From: Dipteronia dyeriana | Taxonomy: Eukaryota; Streptophyta; Magnoliopsida; Sapindales; Sapindaceae | Assembly: GCA_032871835.1 (NCBI GenBank) | Contig: CM065303.1 | Span: forward strand, 60,488,597-60,552,596 | Reading direction: 5' to 3' | DNA length: 64,000 bases | Position numbers and translations under genes: made by a program | Notes under the pieces: generated by a model | The model's database searches: none | What the model was told of the DNA's origin: nothing | The model's input: the letters and a program-made list of their open reading frames with translations, nothing else | Part shown: positions 36,720 through 49,090 of the stretch, piece by piece | Numbering within the stretch: position 1 is the first letter of the stretch | Layout of the letters: every line of letters starts with the position of its first letter

Positions 36720-37150
36720 GTGGCAATGTAATTGATTCTCCTTAAATCTAGGAATGTTAGTTAAGTTATTGAAAAGATTCTGGAACTGTAATAGGTTTAA
36801 TTAGTCGATACAAGAAAAACAACTTCACACATTTCTGTTGTTGCTCTCCACTTTTCTCATACAGCTTGAAATCTTATTCAAGCTTTTCTTCAAACAGTTT
36901 GATATTTCTATCAAACACCTTTCCTCAGATTTTCATGGTATCAGAGCAATAAACTAGCATCTTCATCTCCACTTCCGGATTGCAAAACTTGCCGGTTAAG
37001 CTGAATTGTGATAATTACATCTATTAGAAGGCTTTGGTGCTAGGCTATTCGAGCTCTTGAGCTTGAGAAGTTCATAGACGAGGGAAACTGTGTCCAAGTA
37101 AGTACATAGAAGTTGCTAATCCTATTGAAAAAGACCACATCTAATATAAA
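36720..37150 (+). mobile_element. Copia 5' LTR end, primer site and gag start (fragment)
   Basis: LTR-type sequence ends in TTTTCA and is followed directly by TGGTATCAGAGC (36936-36947), the initiator Met tRNA primer site. Then come broken gag codons reading as KLAG-LNCDNYIY, ALELEKFIDEG and similar. The same structure occurs at 51790-52370, so it was part of the unit duplicated with the SDE3-like gene. Confidence 0.7.
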
Positions 37151-39016
37151 TATTCGTTTTTATCTACAAATGAAAATTTAATCGTTAATAATTATTTTTT
37201 TTTTAAAAAAATTCAGTATATATTCATAAATTACAAAAATACATCCAAATACCCGATATCAAATTTTCTATTTTCTTTTATTTTTTATACCGTCTTCTTC
37301 TTTATTCTTCCTCATCAAATTTTGATTTTTATTCTTGCAAAATGACCAACTAGAGGATGGTTCTAACATGATTTTAGTTTTATCGTATCAATTTTGTATG
37401 TGTTTTGTAAGGAATCTAATTAAATAAGGTTTCAATTTTTTTTTAGAAGATTTCAAGTTCACTGGTTTGAAAATTTGAAATCTTATGTAAAAACTTAAAA
37501 TATTGACAAGTTTCTGGGTAAGATTTCAATCAAGTTTTTTCCAGAAGATTTCAAGTTTCACTAGTTCAAAAACTTGAAATCTTATGTAAAAACTTGAAAT
37601 GTTGACAAGTTTCTAGGTAAAATTTCAAGTTTCTGAGTAAGATTTAAAGCATGATTTCAAATTTTCGTAAAACATTTCAAGTTCGTCGAAGATTTTATGC
37701 TTTCAAGTTTTTTTTTTCAAACCAAACTCCAACATCCAATTCCAAATCATCCAAAAATCAGATCTCAACCCAATCAACCCTAAAAATTGATACATTTCAA
37801 CATTTATTATTCCATATTAACAATAATAGAGCGAAGAGATGAGTGGGGAGAGAGAGGAGAGAGAGAGAGGAAAGGAAGAGAGAAGAGAGCGAAGCCAAAC
37901 AGTGCACCCTCTGGTTCAGCGTAGCCTAGGCAGCTCGGCGACACCTTCGTCGGGCGGTGCACGCCCAAGCAACAACGTCTGGCGATGATGAGCGGGGAAA
38001 GAGATATACATTAGTTAAATAAATTAATTAAACAATGCAAATTTAGACTAATTAAGGTTTTGATATACATTAGTTTTTTTTAAGTACAATACATCAGTTT
38101 TTCCCCTAATATTGTATTTTTTTTTCTTAGTTTTGAAACAACTAAGATCAGAAAAAGAAAAAAACCCTAAATATCACATCAAATCACATTGAATAATGCT
38201 CCAAAAAAAATTATATGGAATCCAGTAAAGCAAAAAACATAAATAAATTAAACAATGTAAATTCAGACTATTTAAGGTTTTGATAGTTTTTTTAAGTACA
38301 ATACATCGGTTTTTTTCCCTATTATTGTATATTTTTTCATGATTTTGAAACTACCAAGACTAGAAGAAAAAAAAACCCTAAACCTCACATTAAATTGCAT
38401 TGACTATTGCTCCAAAAAAAATATATGGAATATAGTAAAATAACAAAATAAATAAATTAAATAATGTAAAACTTGAATTTTATAAAACTATCACATGGTT
38501 TTCATTAAAAGACAGACAAAGTACCTCTTTTTGAAGTCACAGGTTGCAGAGAGAAAAACAATGAATATTCTCCAATATATCAATGACCAAACACTACCTT
38601 TAAGACTCTTTTTATGATTATAGAGGGGGTGAAGATGAATGAAAGCAAATTTGGTTTAGGGTTATTTTAGAATTAAAAAAAAAGGACGAAGGTAAAAGAA
38701 TTGGGAAAATACCGTGATTCATGGTTCGATTAATTTCATGTTTTTTCTTTATCGTGATGTTAATTTAATAACTGTTTAATTCTTTTTTTTAATAACCCTT
38801 TATTAGCCGTATACTTTCTTATCTTTTGCGATTATTATTTTTTTGAAAAGAAAAAAAAAAGATGCCGGTTGAAAAGGTTTCAAGTTTTTACTGTAATAAA
38901 CAACATTAATTTTAATTTTTAATAACATCCATTGAATTTGTTTTTATCAAATCCAATGATTGTTATTAAGTTAAAAAACGTTATTGGACCAGTAAGGTAG
39001 TATGACCTTACATTTA
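37151..39016. repeat. AT-rich spacer with two tandem repeats
   Basis: Imperfect duplication of ~105 bases at about 37440-37545 and 37546-37650 (shared words GACAAGTTTCT, AAATCTTATGTAAAAACTT). A second duplication of ~225 bases lies at 38018-38243 and 38244-38465 (shared AAGTACAATACATC, CTCCAAAAAAA-TATATGGAAT). A GA-rich run is at 37835-37885. No gene. Confidence 0.65.
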
Positions 39017-39615
39017 GGGTATGTTTGGTAGGAAGGAAAATGAAGAGGAAAGAAAATGGTGGAGGAAAAAAGGAGAAGAAAATGAAGAAGTGCGTGTTTG
39101 ATATGGAGAGAAAAATGGAAGTGTGTTTGGTATGGAGAGAAAAATGAAAGGAAGGGAAAAGTGAGAGGATAAATTGATTGGTGGGTTCCACATATTTTAA
39201 TGCTCCCGAAAGTTGAGAGAAAAGAAAGATTGACTTTTGGTTTAAATGGAGTTACAAATTTATCCATTTTTTAAAATTATATAAAATTTATTTTTTAAAA
39301 TAACTTTATAAAACATAATGTATTAATTTTTATATATAATAAGTTATAAAGTTTAAAATCATTTCATAAAAAAAAGTTAGATTCAATATTATTTAAATTA
39401 TATTGATTTACTAAATATAATATATATAATATATAAACTATAATATAATAATAAAATAGTAAAATTGATAAAGAAAATTTTCTATCAAATCTTCTCATTT
39501 TCATGTTTACCAAACGACTCAAGAAAAAAATATTTTCAATTCTTTTCTTTATCTTTATCTTTTCTATCCCTCCAAACCTTTTTATCTTTTTTTTTTCTTT
39601 CTACGGAACGTATGC
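39017..39615. mobile_element. PIF/Harbinger-like MITE (tentative)
   Basis: The left end GGGTATGTTTGGTAGGAAGG and the inverse of the right end GCATACGTTCCGTAGAAAG are imperfectly complementary, with TTA at 39014-39016 and at 39616-39618 as a possible 3-bp target duplication. The body is GGAAAA-rich on the left and TTTTCC-rich on the right, giving a loose palindrome. No transposase. Element edges moderately sure, class less so. Confidence 0.45.
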
Positions 39616-41603
39616 TTATAATAAATAATTTTGACCTTTCAAATTGTGCCATGTCAGATGGAAAAGGACCCAATCTAGTGGGCCCGCCCCATCAACACGT
39701 CAGATGGCCACTGAATTGTCTGTGCTGATTCTTCGTATCGAAGTTTTATATGTTTCTGTTTTTTTTTTCTTGCACAAAGTGATTGCTTTCTCAGTCATTA
39801 GCTCAAGAACCTCAACTCAACTGTCAAGTAAGTACTCCATGTCTAGTGAAGTTCAATTCCTCTTTGGTTTATTTGTGTATCTAAACTTTGCTTGTTTGAT
39901 TTATTTTATATGATGCATCATGCATATGCTTGATTATATTAAAGCAAGCTTGGGTTTGGGCTGTTGTTAATTACTACTTTAAAGTTTAAGCACCCTAATT
40001 CATTCTTTGCTTAATCTCTAAGAAAACGATCCAAGAGAAAAGAACTGAAAATGTATACTCACATGAGCATAATCAAATAGATGGTTAAGCGATTAGACGG
40101 TTGTGCTTTTGTTTTGCAGAGGATAAAATGTCATTCTTTCTTGAAATTTTGGAGCGTATCCGTTGTCGCTTCAATAATCACACCATACAGCAGTCGGATT
40201 CAACAAGCAATTATGAACAAGAGTGTGGAAGTTCATCTCATGTTACCTCAACTAGAACGTTGCCAAGTAACACGTCCGTTCAAAACAGGGTTGTTATGGG
40301 TTCAAGGACAAGTAATTCAGATTCAACTGAAAGAATTAACCAAGTGTCTCCGAATACAAAGGGTCTTAGTGCATTGCTACATCCTCCTTTTACCTCTAAA
40401 CCACCATCAACGTCTTCTAGTCAATCTCCATTTCTTTCCGTGTCATCCCCTAAGCCCCCAGCTGCTTCTTTGATATCATCTCCATCATCAGCCCCCAAAT
40501 CCACAACATCTTCATATAAATCATCTCCATCGTTGCCTGCAGTACCTCCATCTTCTTCTAATCTTTTTCCTTCATCCCCTAAATCCCCATCCTCTTCAGC
40601 TTCTTCATTTGGGTCAACAACAGCTTCCCCTAAGCCCTCTCAATCCTCTAAGGTGACACTTTCTCCTACTTCCTCCGGTCTAACTGATAAGAAGAATAAA
40701 ATGAAATATGAATTGTGCGAAAAGGATCCACTGCCTATTTATATAATTCCCAAGGATATCAAAGATGTGATCGGGAAGGATATTGTGCCTGGAGTTCTCT
40801 ACAAACCATTGTCTCCATCAACCTACAAGGATTACTTCGCTGCCCTGCTATATGCTGAGGTCTACTACATTGAGGTACACCAACTGATTATTTTGTATAA
40901 TGGATTTATTGATTCTTCTTTACCACTAAATTAAAGATTGAAACCTGTAGTGTAATCTGTTGACTCAACAGCTGATCCACGCACTAACTTAAGTATGGTT
41001 ATTCTAATTAAACACAATTAGATACACTTGTTTGAATAATAGTGGATAAGTCCAATACTAGAAATAAGATTGTAATGCTATTCAAAATCCATCTGTAACA
41101 AAGAGTCCTCAATTTCTTAGCTGTGGCATTTTATAGTGTAGAAATGCATAAGGGAGTTTGACACTCTTAAAAGTTGTGTCAACAGAACCTTTGTCTGTTA
41201 ATTTGTCTTTTAAATTTATGCTTTATCATTTTTGTTTTGAATAACTTGATGCTCTTGCTTGAAGCAGAAATGGAGTGATTTTCAATTGGTGAATATAACT
41301 ATTGAATTACAAGAAGCAGAAATTTCCAGGAAGTCCAGCAACAAAAAACACTTCTATGAGAGTGATGAGAAAAAAGACACTCTTTGCAGCATTTGAGATG
41401 GACTCTATTCCTGAGAAACGACCAATACTTTTATCAAGGGACTTTGTCTTTGCAAAACCTACGGGTAGGAAAGTTGATCCATTGCAGGTTAGTTTTGTGA
41501 AAACTTGACAATTTTATATCGCAAAATATACTACCATAATAGCTCAAGAAGTATTATATATAGTTTCTTTTAAAAAAAAAAAAAGTATAATATATATTGT
41601 TAA

Positions 41604-41767
41604 GAGTAATGCTGGATGTCCCAATTTTTTTTCCCAAATTCTATCCCAAATCATGTGGCACGTGAGGTGTCATTATCACATCAACCATCACACAATCTCA
41701 AGATTTATAAGATGCTTACACCTCACGTGCTACATCATTTGGGACAGAATTTGGAAAAAAAAATTGG
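41604..41767. mobile_element. Small palindromic MITE in intron 2 of copy 2, right end lost
   Basis: It begins GAGTAATGCTGGATGTCCCA. Its left half, with CACGTGAGGTGT, pairs with ACACCTCACGTG on the right. The right terminus seen in the neighbouring element at 41797 is missing. Confidence 0.6.
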
Positions 41768-41796
41768 CAGAATGCGGTACTTCATATTTCTCATAA

Positions 41797-41965
41797 GAGT
41801 AATGTTAGGTTTCCCAAATTCCTTCGCAAATCGTGTTGGCACGTGAGATGTCAACATCACACCACTCACCGTATAATCTCATGATTTACAAGATATTGAC
41901 ACCTCATGTGCCAACACGATTTTGGTAGGAATTTGGGAAAAAATTTGATAAACCTAGCATTACTC
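41797..41965. mobile_element. 169-bp Mutator-like MITE in intron 2 of copy 2
   Basis: Ends GAGTAATGTTAGGTTT and AAACCTAGCATTACTC are inverted repeats. Flanks TTCTCATAA (41788-41796) and TTTTCATAA (41966-41974) look like a 9-bp target duplication with one change. Copy 1 (34559-34567) and copy 3 (about 63819-63827) each have one such sequence and no insert, which confirms the borders. Confidence 0.8.
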
Positions 41966-43768
41966 TTTTCATAATATTCAAAATTGAAATACATCATACT
42001 TTTGCCAATACCCATAACTCGTAGTGTTAGGTAGTGTTAGTGTGTTACATTGTTCAGACCAGTAATATACATCTAAAATGAAACTTGATGAAGAAAATTT
42101 CATACAGAGAGGACATGTAAGGATCATGCATCACTGATATTCTTGGACATCTATTAGAGTCTGATTCTAGAGAACATTGTTTTATTTACTTCTCGGAAGG
42201 TTTACTTTTGAGTATGTAGAATCATAGTCCATAGATGCACTTGAATATCCACACCATTTATTGAAGTGATCATGAGAAGATGTTTGGCGGAATCTGTAAT
42301 TGTAACTAAAATATGATTTTATTATTGATATGCACTGCAGGATCAATTAAGCAATTTAATTTAATTTTGTTAAACCAGTTTATTCGGCCATTATTCTTGG
42401 TCTACTTCGAAAGTATCCTTCATGAATCCTTGAGAAGTAAATGCTTTTAAACTTGCTGACCCAAAAATCGATACTTTGGCAACAGCCAGTAAACTTACCA
42501 CATAATTACTCTGATGATACACTAATTGTAGAGCACCATGAGATGTATGCATGCATGAATGACTCATACATTATCTTTTCAGCCATTGTTCAGTTTGAAC
42601 TTCATGTGGAAGAGCAAGTAGACTGATTAACAGTGATTAGGATTATAATTTTTGGACATCTTGGACATGCAATTACTATACGATTGAGCCAAAAATATAA
42701 TGTAGCTTGTAGTTTCTGGAAATCAGTCATTTTATTTTCTGGCTTTTCTATCTTCATCTTTTCCAAAATATTAATGTTCTCAAATCCTGACCAGGGTATT
42801 ATCCATCGAGTGAAGAGGAGCACTACTGTTTTATTTGAGTTTGAAGAAGATTTTTATTCTCAGCATCATCCGAATTGCCGATATGATCTCAGCTTCTCAT
42901 TCAACAGAGTCTGCTTGAAACGGGCTCACCAAGCAATTTCGGCTGCATCAGATCCTTTATTCCAGGACTACCTTTTTCCTGATGGTGCTTTTAGAAAGGA
43001 AATCGCTACCTCAGCATCTCTTCTTTGTAGCAATTATAAACTTGATTCGCGAAAGAATTCTGCTGTTCGTCATATCTTAAGTTTTCAAGGTCCACCTCCT
43101 TATCTTGTAGAAGGTCCACTTAGTGTATCTACCTCCAAACAACTAACAGAATCTGGTATGGTTGTTCAAGAAGCCGTACTCAAAATTTATAAGGGCTTGC
43201 CTCAGTGTCAAATCCTTATATGTGCACCTATAAACAGCACGTGTGATGCTCTTATGAGAAGCTTAAAGCAGGAGATTCCCGAGTCACACATGTTTCGAGC
43301 CAATGCTGCATTTAGAGAGTTAGATAGGGTACCAGACTGTATAAAGGGGAATGCTTTTCTTGTCCCTCACTCCAGAAATTGAGGGCATTCAGGGTGATAT
43401 TATCAACTTTTGCAAGCCGCTTCCGGCTTTGTAATGAAGGAATTACAGCTGGACATTTTAGTCATATTTTTCTGGTGGATGCCTCGTCGGCTACTGAGCC
43501 TGAGACTATGATAGCTCTTAGCAATTTGGCTAATGAGAAAACAGCAGTTATAGTTACTGGCTCACCCAACAACTATCCAGGTTGGTTCCGCTCTGATATA
43601 GCTAGGAAGAAGGGATGGAAGGTATCATATTTTGAAAGACTTCGTGTGAGCAAGAGATACAGCAGCCTCTATCCGGCATTCATCACACAGCTGATAAAAC
43701 ATTGGGCAAGAATCAGAAAACTTGCAGCTTTGTGTCATCCCCCTAAATCTGAGATGTTATTACAATAA

Positions 43769-44040
43769 CTATTTGGTTTCTTGTGTCTACTTGCCAATGT
43801 GAGGACATTTTATTGGAAAGTTGGTTTCTATTTGTTGTGGGACATATATTTTAAGTTTGTGATTGCTGTGTTGCATGGATGATTGATCAGTTTTGTTCTC
43901 GTGCATTGGCAAGAACTAGTTGATTCCATGAATATAGTTTGTGTGAAGTCCTAAAACTTTTAGATTCCCATCTTTGCGATTGGTCAGACATGTACGACGA
44001 GATGCAGCTGCTCAAACAGACACCTAAATAACGTTATAAC
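43769..44040. other. 3' flank of SDE3-like copy 2 up to Copia insertion
   Basis: Paralogous to the sequence after copy 1. It ends with ATAAC at 44036-44040, the left target duplication of the Copia element. Confidence 0.6.
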
Positions 44041-44338
44041 CGTTGAAAAATAAACTTTGACTTTCCACCGGCCATCACATGACTCTAACCACCATCCAAA
44101 ATTTTCAACAAAAACAACCCAACAACCATCAACCACCTGTTTTGCATTTATTTTATTTGTTTTTAACTCATCTTATTTTCCTATATAAAGGAATGAAGTC
44201 TGTGTTGTAAATGTGGAGTGGTGTGAGAAATCAAGAGAGATAAATATAAGAAAAGCTTCTCCTTTCATTGTGTTTGTGTTTGGAATTCTCTCTTAGAGGT
44301 GCACCACAAGTGACCTCAACAATACCATTCCACCAACA
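44041..44338 (+). repeat. 5' LTR of plus-strand Copia element
   Basis: 298 bases, matching the 3' LTR with about 15 differences counted by eye. The first base is C where the 3' LTR has T (TGTTGAAA). It carries a TATA box CTATATAAAG at 44181-44190 and ends CCAACA. Directly after is the primer site TGGTATCAAAGC (44340-44351). Confidence 0.95.
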
Positions 44339-44983
44339 GTGGTATCAAAGCTCAGGAGAACCAGAAACTCGAAGAACAGAGGTCGAAGTCGAATTCGCCC
44401 ATAAATAAAAGTACTCAGAATCCATTTTTGATCGCCCCAGAGTGTTCTACTCATCGTCAGGAGTTCAACGGTGAAAACGCTATTCAAATCGGAGCACCAG
44501 AGAGGCCGCACGCGCCGCCAGAAGTTGGAGAGTGCACTCACGCGCCGTCCAAGCGCAGCACTTTCCCCGGCGCGTCACCAACACGCGCCGATCATCTTCC
44601 TCGTCCGTTTTACAGGATCCAAACCGAAGTCCGATCCATCAACCCAGTCTAGATCCGACCCGATAACCGACCCCGACATCCGGTTGCCCTGACCCGACCC
44701 GACCCGAAGATCCGTTACTATTCACGGGTTGCTGACGTCACTAACGGCGTTATAACTGTTGGAATATTCCATCCGTCAAGGGAATATTCCGTTATCTTTG
44801 GTTGACTTTTTCAAAAAGTTTGACCGCTCGTTTCGGACACTTCCGAACTCGTTTTTTAACAAACACGAACTAGTTTCCAAGGGTTTGGACCATTCCGAAC
44901 GCAACATGCACTCCGTTTTTGCAAATTCGGACTCCAGATTTGTGATTTACGCATTTCAAGTCTCGACGGTAACGGTAACGGTA

Positions 44984-45930
44984 ACGCACATATTGTCATC
45001 CCGAAGCTCACCAAAGACAACTATGATAATTGGTGCATACAAAAGAGAGCTTTACTAGGCTCTCAAGATGTTATGGATATTGTGGAAGATGGATATACAG
45101 AAGCCGAATCCAAAGAAGTTGAAGGAACCATGACAGAAGCTCAAATATCGACTCTCAAAGCTGATCGAAAGAGGGATTGTAAAGCAAAGTCTATAATCTA
45201 TCAAGGGATAGACGAAGCAACGTTCGAAATCATAGCATCTGTTAAGTCGTCAAAAGATGTCTGGGACACCCTTCTCAAAACCTACAAAGGTGCTGACAAA
45301 ATGAAAAGGATCCATCTTCAAATTCTACGAGGTGAGTTCGAATCCCTACGAATGAAATCTAGTGAATCTATTGCTGAGTTCTATACACGAGTTATGGTCG
45401 TTGCGAATCATCAAAAAGAAATGGAGAAACTCTCATAAACATGAGAATTTCAGAGAAAATTTTACGATCATTAGATCCAAAGTTTGACTTCATAGTTATG
45501 GCTCTAGAAGAGACAAAAGATCTGGAGACGATGTCTGTCGAAGAACTTGTGGGATCATTGCAAGCCCATGAGCAGAAAGTCACAAGAAGAAGTGACGACA
45601 GAGTATTGGAGCAAACTCTCCAGTCAAAGCTCTCCCTCAATGAAAAAAGATATGAACAAGGGAGGACCTCACAACAAGGAAGAGAACGAGGTAGAGGATC
45701 TCGTGGAAGAGGTTCAGGAAATGCTGAAACCTGGAGTAGAGGCAGAGGAGGAAGAGACGCAAACAGAGGATGACGTGGACAACAGAACTATGTCCCACGA
45801 GGAAGAGAACGAGGAAGAAAAGATGGGTACAACAACCGTCCGAACATTGACAAAAGAAATGTTCAATGCTATAACTGCCACAAATATGGCCACTATAGCA
45901 ACGAGTGCAGAAGCCCGCCAAATGAGGTGA
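44984..45930 (+). pseudogene. Copia gag with zinc knuckle, broken
   Basis: Reads from IVIPKLTKDNYDNWCIQKRA through SSKDVWDTLLKTYKGADKM. One base appears lost near 45412, so the frame changes before ISEKILRSLDPKFDFIVMA. It then runs through an Arg/Gly-rich stretch with a stop at 45771-45773 to the CCHC knuckle CYNCHKYGHYSNEC (about 45865-45910). Gag packages the element RNA. No ATG remains at the expected start. Confidence 0.88.
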
Positions 45931-47233
45931 ATGAAAATTCCAACTTTGCAGAGAGAGAGCAAGTTGAAGGAGAATCGTTGATGTTGATGGCACACAACTC
46001 AACATATCAAAACCAAAATGTTTGGTTTCTTGATTCTGGAGCCAGCAATCATATGACTGGCAAAAAAGACTTATTCACTGAACTTGATGAGAAAGTTCAC
46101 GGAGAAATCTCATTTGGCGACCTATCTAAAATCTTTGTCCAAGGAAGAGGAGATGTCATGATCAAGCAGAAGAATGGATATCATGATTTCATCTCAAATG
46201 TCTATTATGTTCCAGACATGAAGACAAACATCCTAAATCTCGGACAACTATTGGAGAAAGGCTACCACATTAGCCTTCAAAATATGCAACTCACCATCAC
46301 AAATGCTAGATGAAAGCTGGTTACCCGAGTCCAGATGACGAAGAATAGGATGTTCCCTCTCGCAATTCATCATGATACACCAAGATGTTTGACAGCCATC
46401 ATCGATGACAAAGATTGGTTGTGGCATCTAAGGTATGGACATCTCAATTTTGAAAGTTTAAATCAACTGGGAAGTAAGAAGATGGTGAAAGGATTGCCAA
46501 ACATCCATCACCCAAATGAGATGTGTGAAAGCTGTGTTCTCAGTAAACAGGACATAAATAGCTTCGAAAAGGAGACAAATTAGAAAGCAGCCATGCCACT
46601 TGAGCTCGTTCACACAAATGTGTATGGTTCATTGACGCCAGTATCAAATGGACAGAATCAATATTTCCTCACCTTCATTGACGACTACAGCAGAAAGACT
46701 TAGGTTTATTTCCTGAAAAGGAAGTCTAAAGTATTTGATTACTTTAAAGAGTTCAAAACTCTTGTGGAGAAGGAAAGTGGCTACTATATCAAAACACTGA
46801 GATCAGATCAAGGTGGAGAATACACTGCAGGTGCTTTCCAGGAATTCCTTAAGCAACAAGGAATCAGACATCAGTTTACACCAGCTTATACTCCTCAGTT
46901 AAACGGTGTAGCTAAAAGGAAGAATCGAAAAATCCTTAACATGGTCATAAGCATGTTAAACGATAAACACATGCCTAAGCGTTTTTGGGTTGAAGCAGTC
47001 TTGTGTGCGGTATATCTACAAAACAGATGTCCTATGAAGAGTCTTGATACAAAGACACTGCAAGAAGCATGGAGCACTCACAAACCAAGTGTGAGTCACC
47101 TTAGAGTTTTTGGCTCCATTGCCTACATCAAGGTCCCAGAAGCAAGAAGAACGAAGCAAGAAGAACGAAGCTTGAAGATAAAGGAGAAAAGTGTATCCTG
47201 GTTGAATACGGTGATAGAACTATGGGTTACCGG
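45931..47233 (+). pseudogene. Copia protease and integrase, broken
   Basis: Same frame as the knuckle. Protease active site WFLDSGASNHMTG at about 46021-46060. Then a pre-integrase domain with WLWHLRYGHLNFESL and CESCVLS. The integrase core follows: LVHTNVYGS, FIDDYSRKT, LRSDQGGEY, NGVAKRKNR. The D-D-E triad appears changed to N-D-K. In-frame stops lie at 46311-46313, 46581-46583 and 46701-46703, and a frameshift near 47195 precedes the hAT insertion at 47234. Confidence 0.9.
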
Positions 47234-47929
47234 TAGGGCTGGCAATTCGGGTTCATGGGTCGGGTTGACATCAACCCGACACGACCCGAATGGAATTAAC
47301 CCTCAACCCGACACGACCCGTTTAATTAAACGGGTTAACCGTTTGAAACCCAACACGACACGAATAAATACACGGGTTAAACGGGTTGACCCGTGACACG
47401 TTTAATAATCTAATCGAGTCTTGCTAGGTCGGGTTTGACCCGTGTGACCCGTTTAACCCGAACCCATTTAACACATTTGCCAAACATTAAAAAAATAATC
47501 ATATTAATCTAACACAAATACATCAAACCTTATTACCTTATAGAGTAATAAGTTTTAATAATCCAATCCAATCAAATCCAATCTAATATCATTAAATAAT
47601 ACAACAAATATAAAATTAAATACAGTCATCCCGAAAGACAAATATAGTTATCCACTTATCCATAGTCCTTACAAAGTTAAAAAAAAATGAATCCATAAAT
47701 AATCCATACAGTCATCCATATATAATCCATACAGTCGGGGTATTAGACCTGCTATTTGCCTCCACTGGCTCCATAGTGTCATTACCTTCCTCTTCCTCTC
47801 CCAAACTTGGAATAACGTCATTGTTTGAACTTGAATCCATAGATTTTGCTGTAAAACAACATATAAAATTATAAATGCAATACAATTCAAGACTTACCAA
47901 GACTTACCAAGCCATAATTCCATATTCAA

Positions 47930-48660
47930 AAACAAAACAAAAATGCCATATTCAAACAGTTCAAACCCACAAACACAAAAACAATTCCAGATTCAAACAA
48001 CATTCAAACAACTAAGACTCTTGCAAGTCTGCCTAAAAAATTCCAGATTCAAAAACAAAAAGAAATGCCATATTCAAACAGTCTAAACCCACAAACACAA
48101 AAACAATTCCAGATTCAAACAAACACTATGCTTCATCTATTTATATATATCTGCCTTACTGCCTTCACATTTAACAAACAAACAGTGAAACAGAATATAT
48201 TTTTCCATTTTTGATTTATTTTTACAATTATATTACAATTAAAAGAAAAACACTATTGAAACAGAGGCCGAATTTTAAATGTCAGAAAACAAATCTAAAC
48301 CTGAACTTGAACAGTAGCAGAAAATGGCATCGAATTTGTAATATACAGTAAACCCAACTTCAAACGGTCCAAACCCACAAACACAAAAACAATTCCAGAT
48401 TCAAACAACTGAGACCTAAAAAATTCCAGATTCAAAAACAAAAAGAAATGTCATATTCAAACAGTCCAAACCCACAAACACAAAAACAATTCCAAATTCA
48501 AACAACATTCAAACAACTGAGACTCTTGCAGGTATGCCTAACAAATTCCATATTCAAAAACAAAAACAAATACCATATACGAACAGTCCAAACCCACAAA
48601 CACAAAAACAATTACAGATTCAAACAACATTTGGATTCCGTTTCAAACCCTAAAAAATTC
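47930..48660. repeat. Tandem repeats inside the nested hAT element
   Basis: Several imperfect units built around CCAAACCCACAAACACAAAA, CAATTCCAGATTCAAACAAC and GACTCTTGCAAGTCTGCCTA, in blocks at 47930-48130 and 48345-48650, separated by unrelated sequence. Unit edges vary, so I give no fixed period. Confidence 0.7.
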
Positions 48661-48779
48661 CATAAAAATATAAAATAAATGTCATATGGAATATTGGAAT
48701 TACCGCTTGAAAATCTCAATAGCCAGTAAGGGAGACGAGGAAGACGACAGCCTGTCGACAGGTGACGGACGATGACCAA

Positions 48780-49090
48780 CCAAGCAGTTCTGACTTCTGA
48801 CGACGACGACGATGACGACGACGACGACGAAGACGACGATGACCACGACGACGACGTATGAGAGTCGGAGAGTGATAGAAGGTGACTGGCGATCTGTCGT
48901 TGGCGATCTGTCACGGTCGGAGAGTGATAGAAGGTGAGTGATAGATCGTCGTTGGCAGGTGAGAGACGACGACAGGTGAAGGACGACGACGACGACAGGT
49001 GAGGGACGACGACGACGACAGGTGAGGGATGACGACGATGATGGCGATGACAGATTGACAGGTAAGGGACGATGACGACGGACGTGGGAG
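48780..49090. repeat. GACGAC/GATGAC trinucleotide-rich tract in the hAT element
   Basis: A long imperfect run of CGA/GAC triplets, with embedded copies of GACAGGTGAGGGACGACGAC. Frames through it encode only Ser, Arg, Asp or Val runs. Confidence 0.8.

Larger units (their letters stand above)
40128..43768 (+). pseudogene. SDE3-like copy 2, frameshifted pseudogene
   Basis: Same exon plan as copy 1: leader exon ending 39827, coding exon 1 40128-40874, exon 2 41268-41487, exon 3 42795 to about 43768. Exon 1 is open (249 codons) with a Ser/Pro linker shorter than that of copy 1. Exon 2 is 220 rather than 222 nt because two bases are lost near 41383, which brings in TGA soon after. Exon 3 has lost 19 bases at about 43333, shifting the frame again; the following part (from about 43379) stays recognisable as FRVILSTFASRFRLCNEGIT. 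Walker-region changes match copy 1 (GPPPYLVEGPL, DASSATEPETM). The original stop is 43766-43768, 22 codons after the copy 1 stop position. Transcripts cannot give the full protein. Confidence 0.88.

Noticed and set aside
36936..36947. TGGTATCAGAGC as a possible tRNA gene end
   Set aside because: It is a retrotransposon primer site complementary to initiator Met tRNA; no cloverleaf around it.
38919..39267. Phe/Ser-rich minus-strand frames
   Set aside because: Translations of the GGAAAA-rich left half of the MITE at 39017-39615.
45637..46005. Minus-strand frames of 93-122 codons
   Set aside because: Antisense of the Copia gag Arg/Gly region and zinc knuckle.
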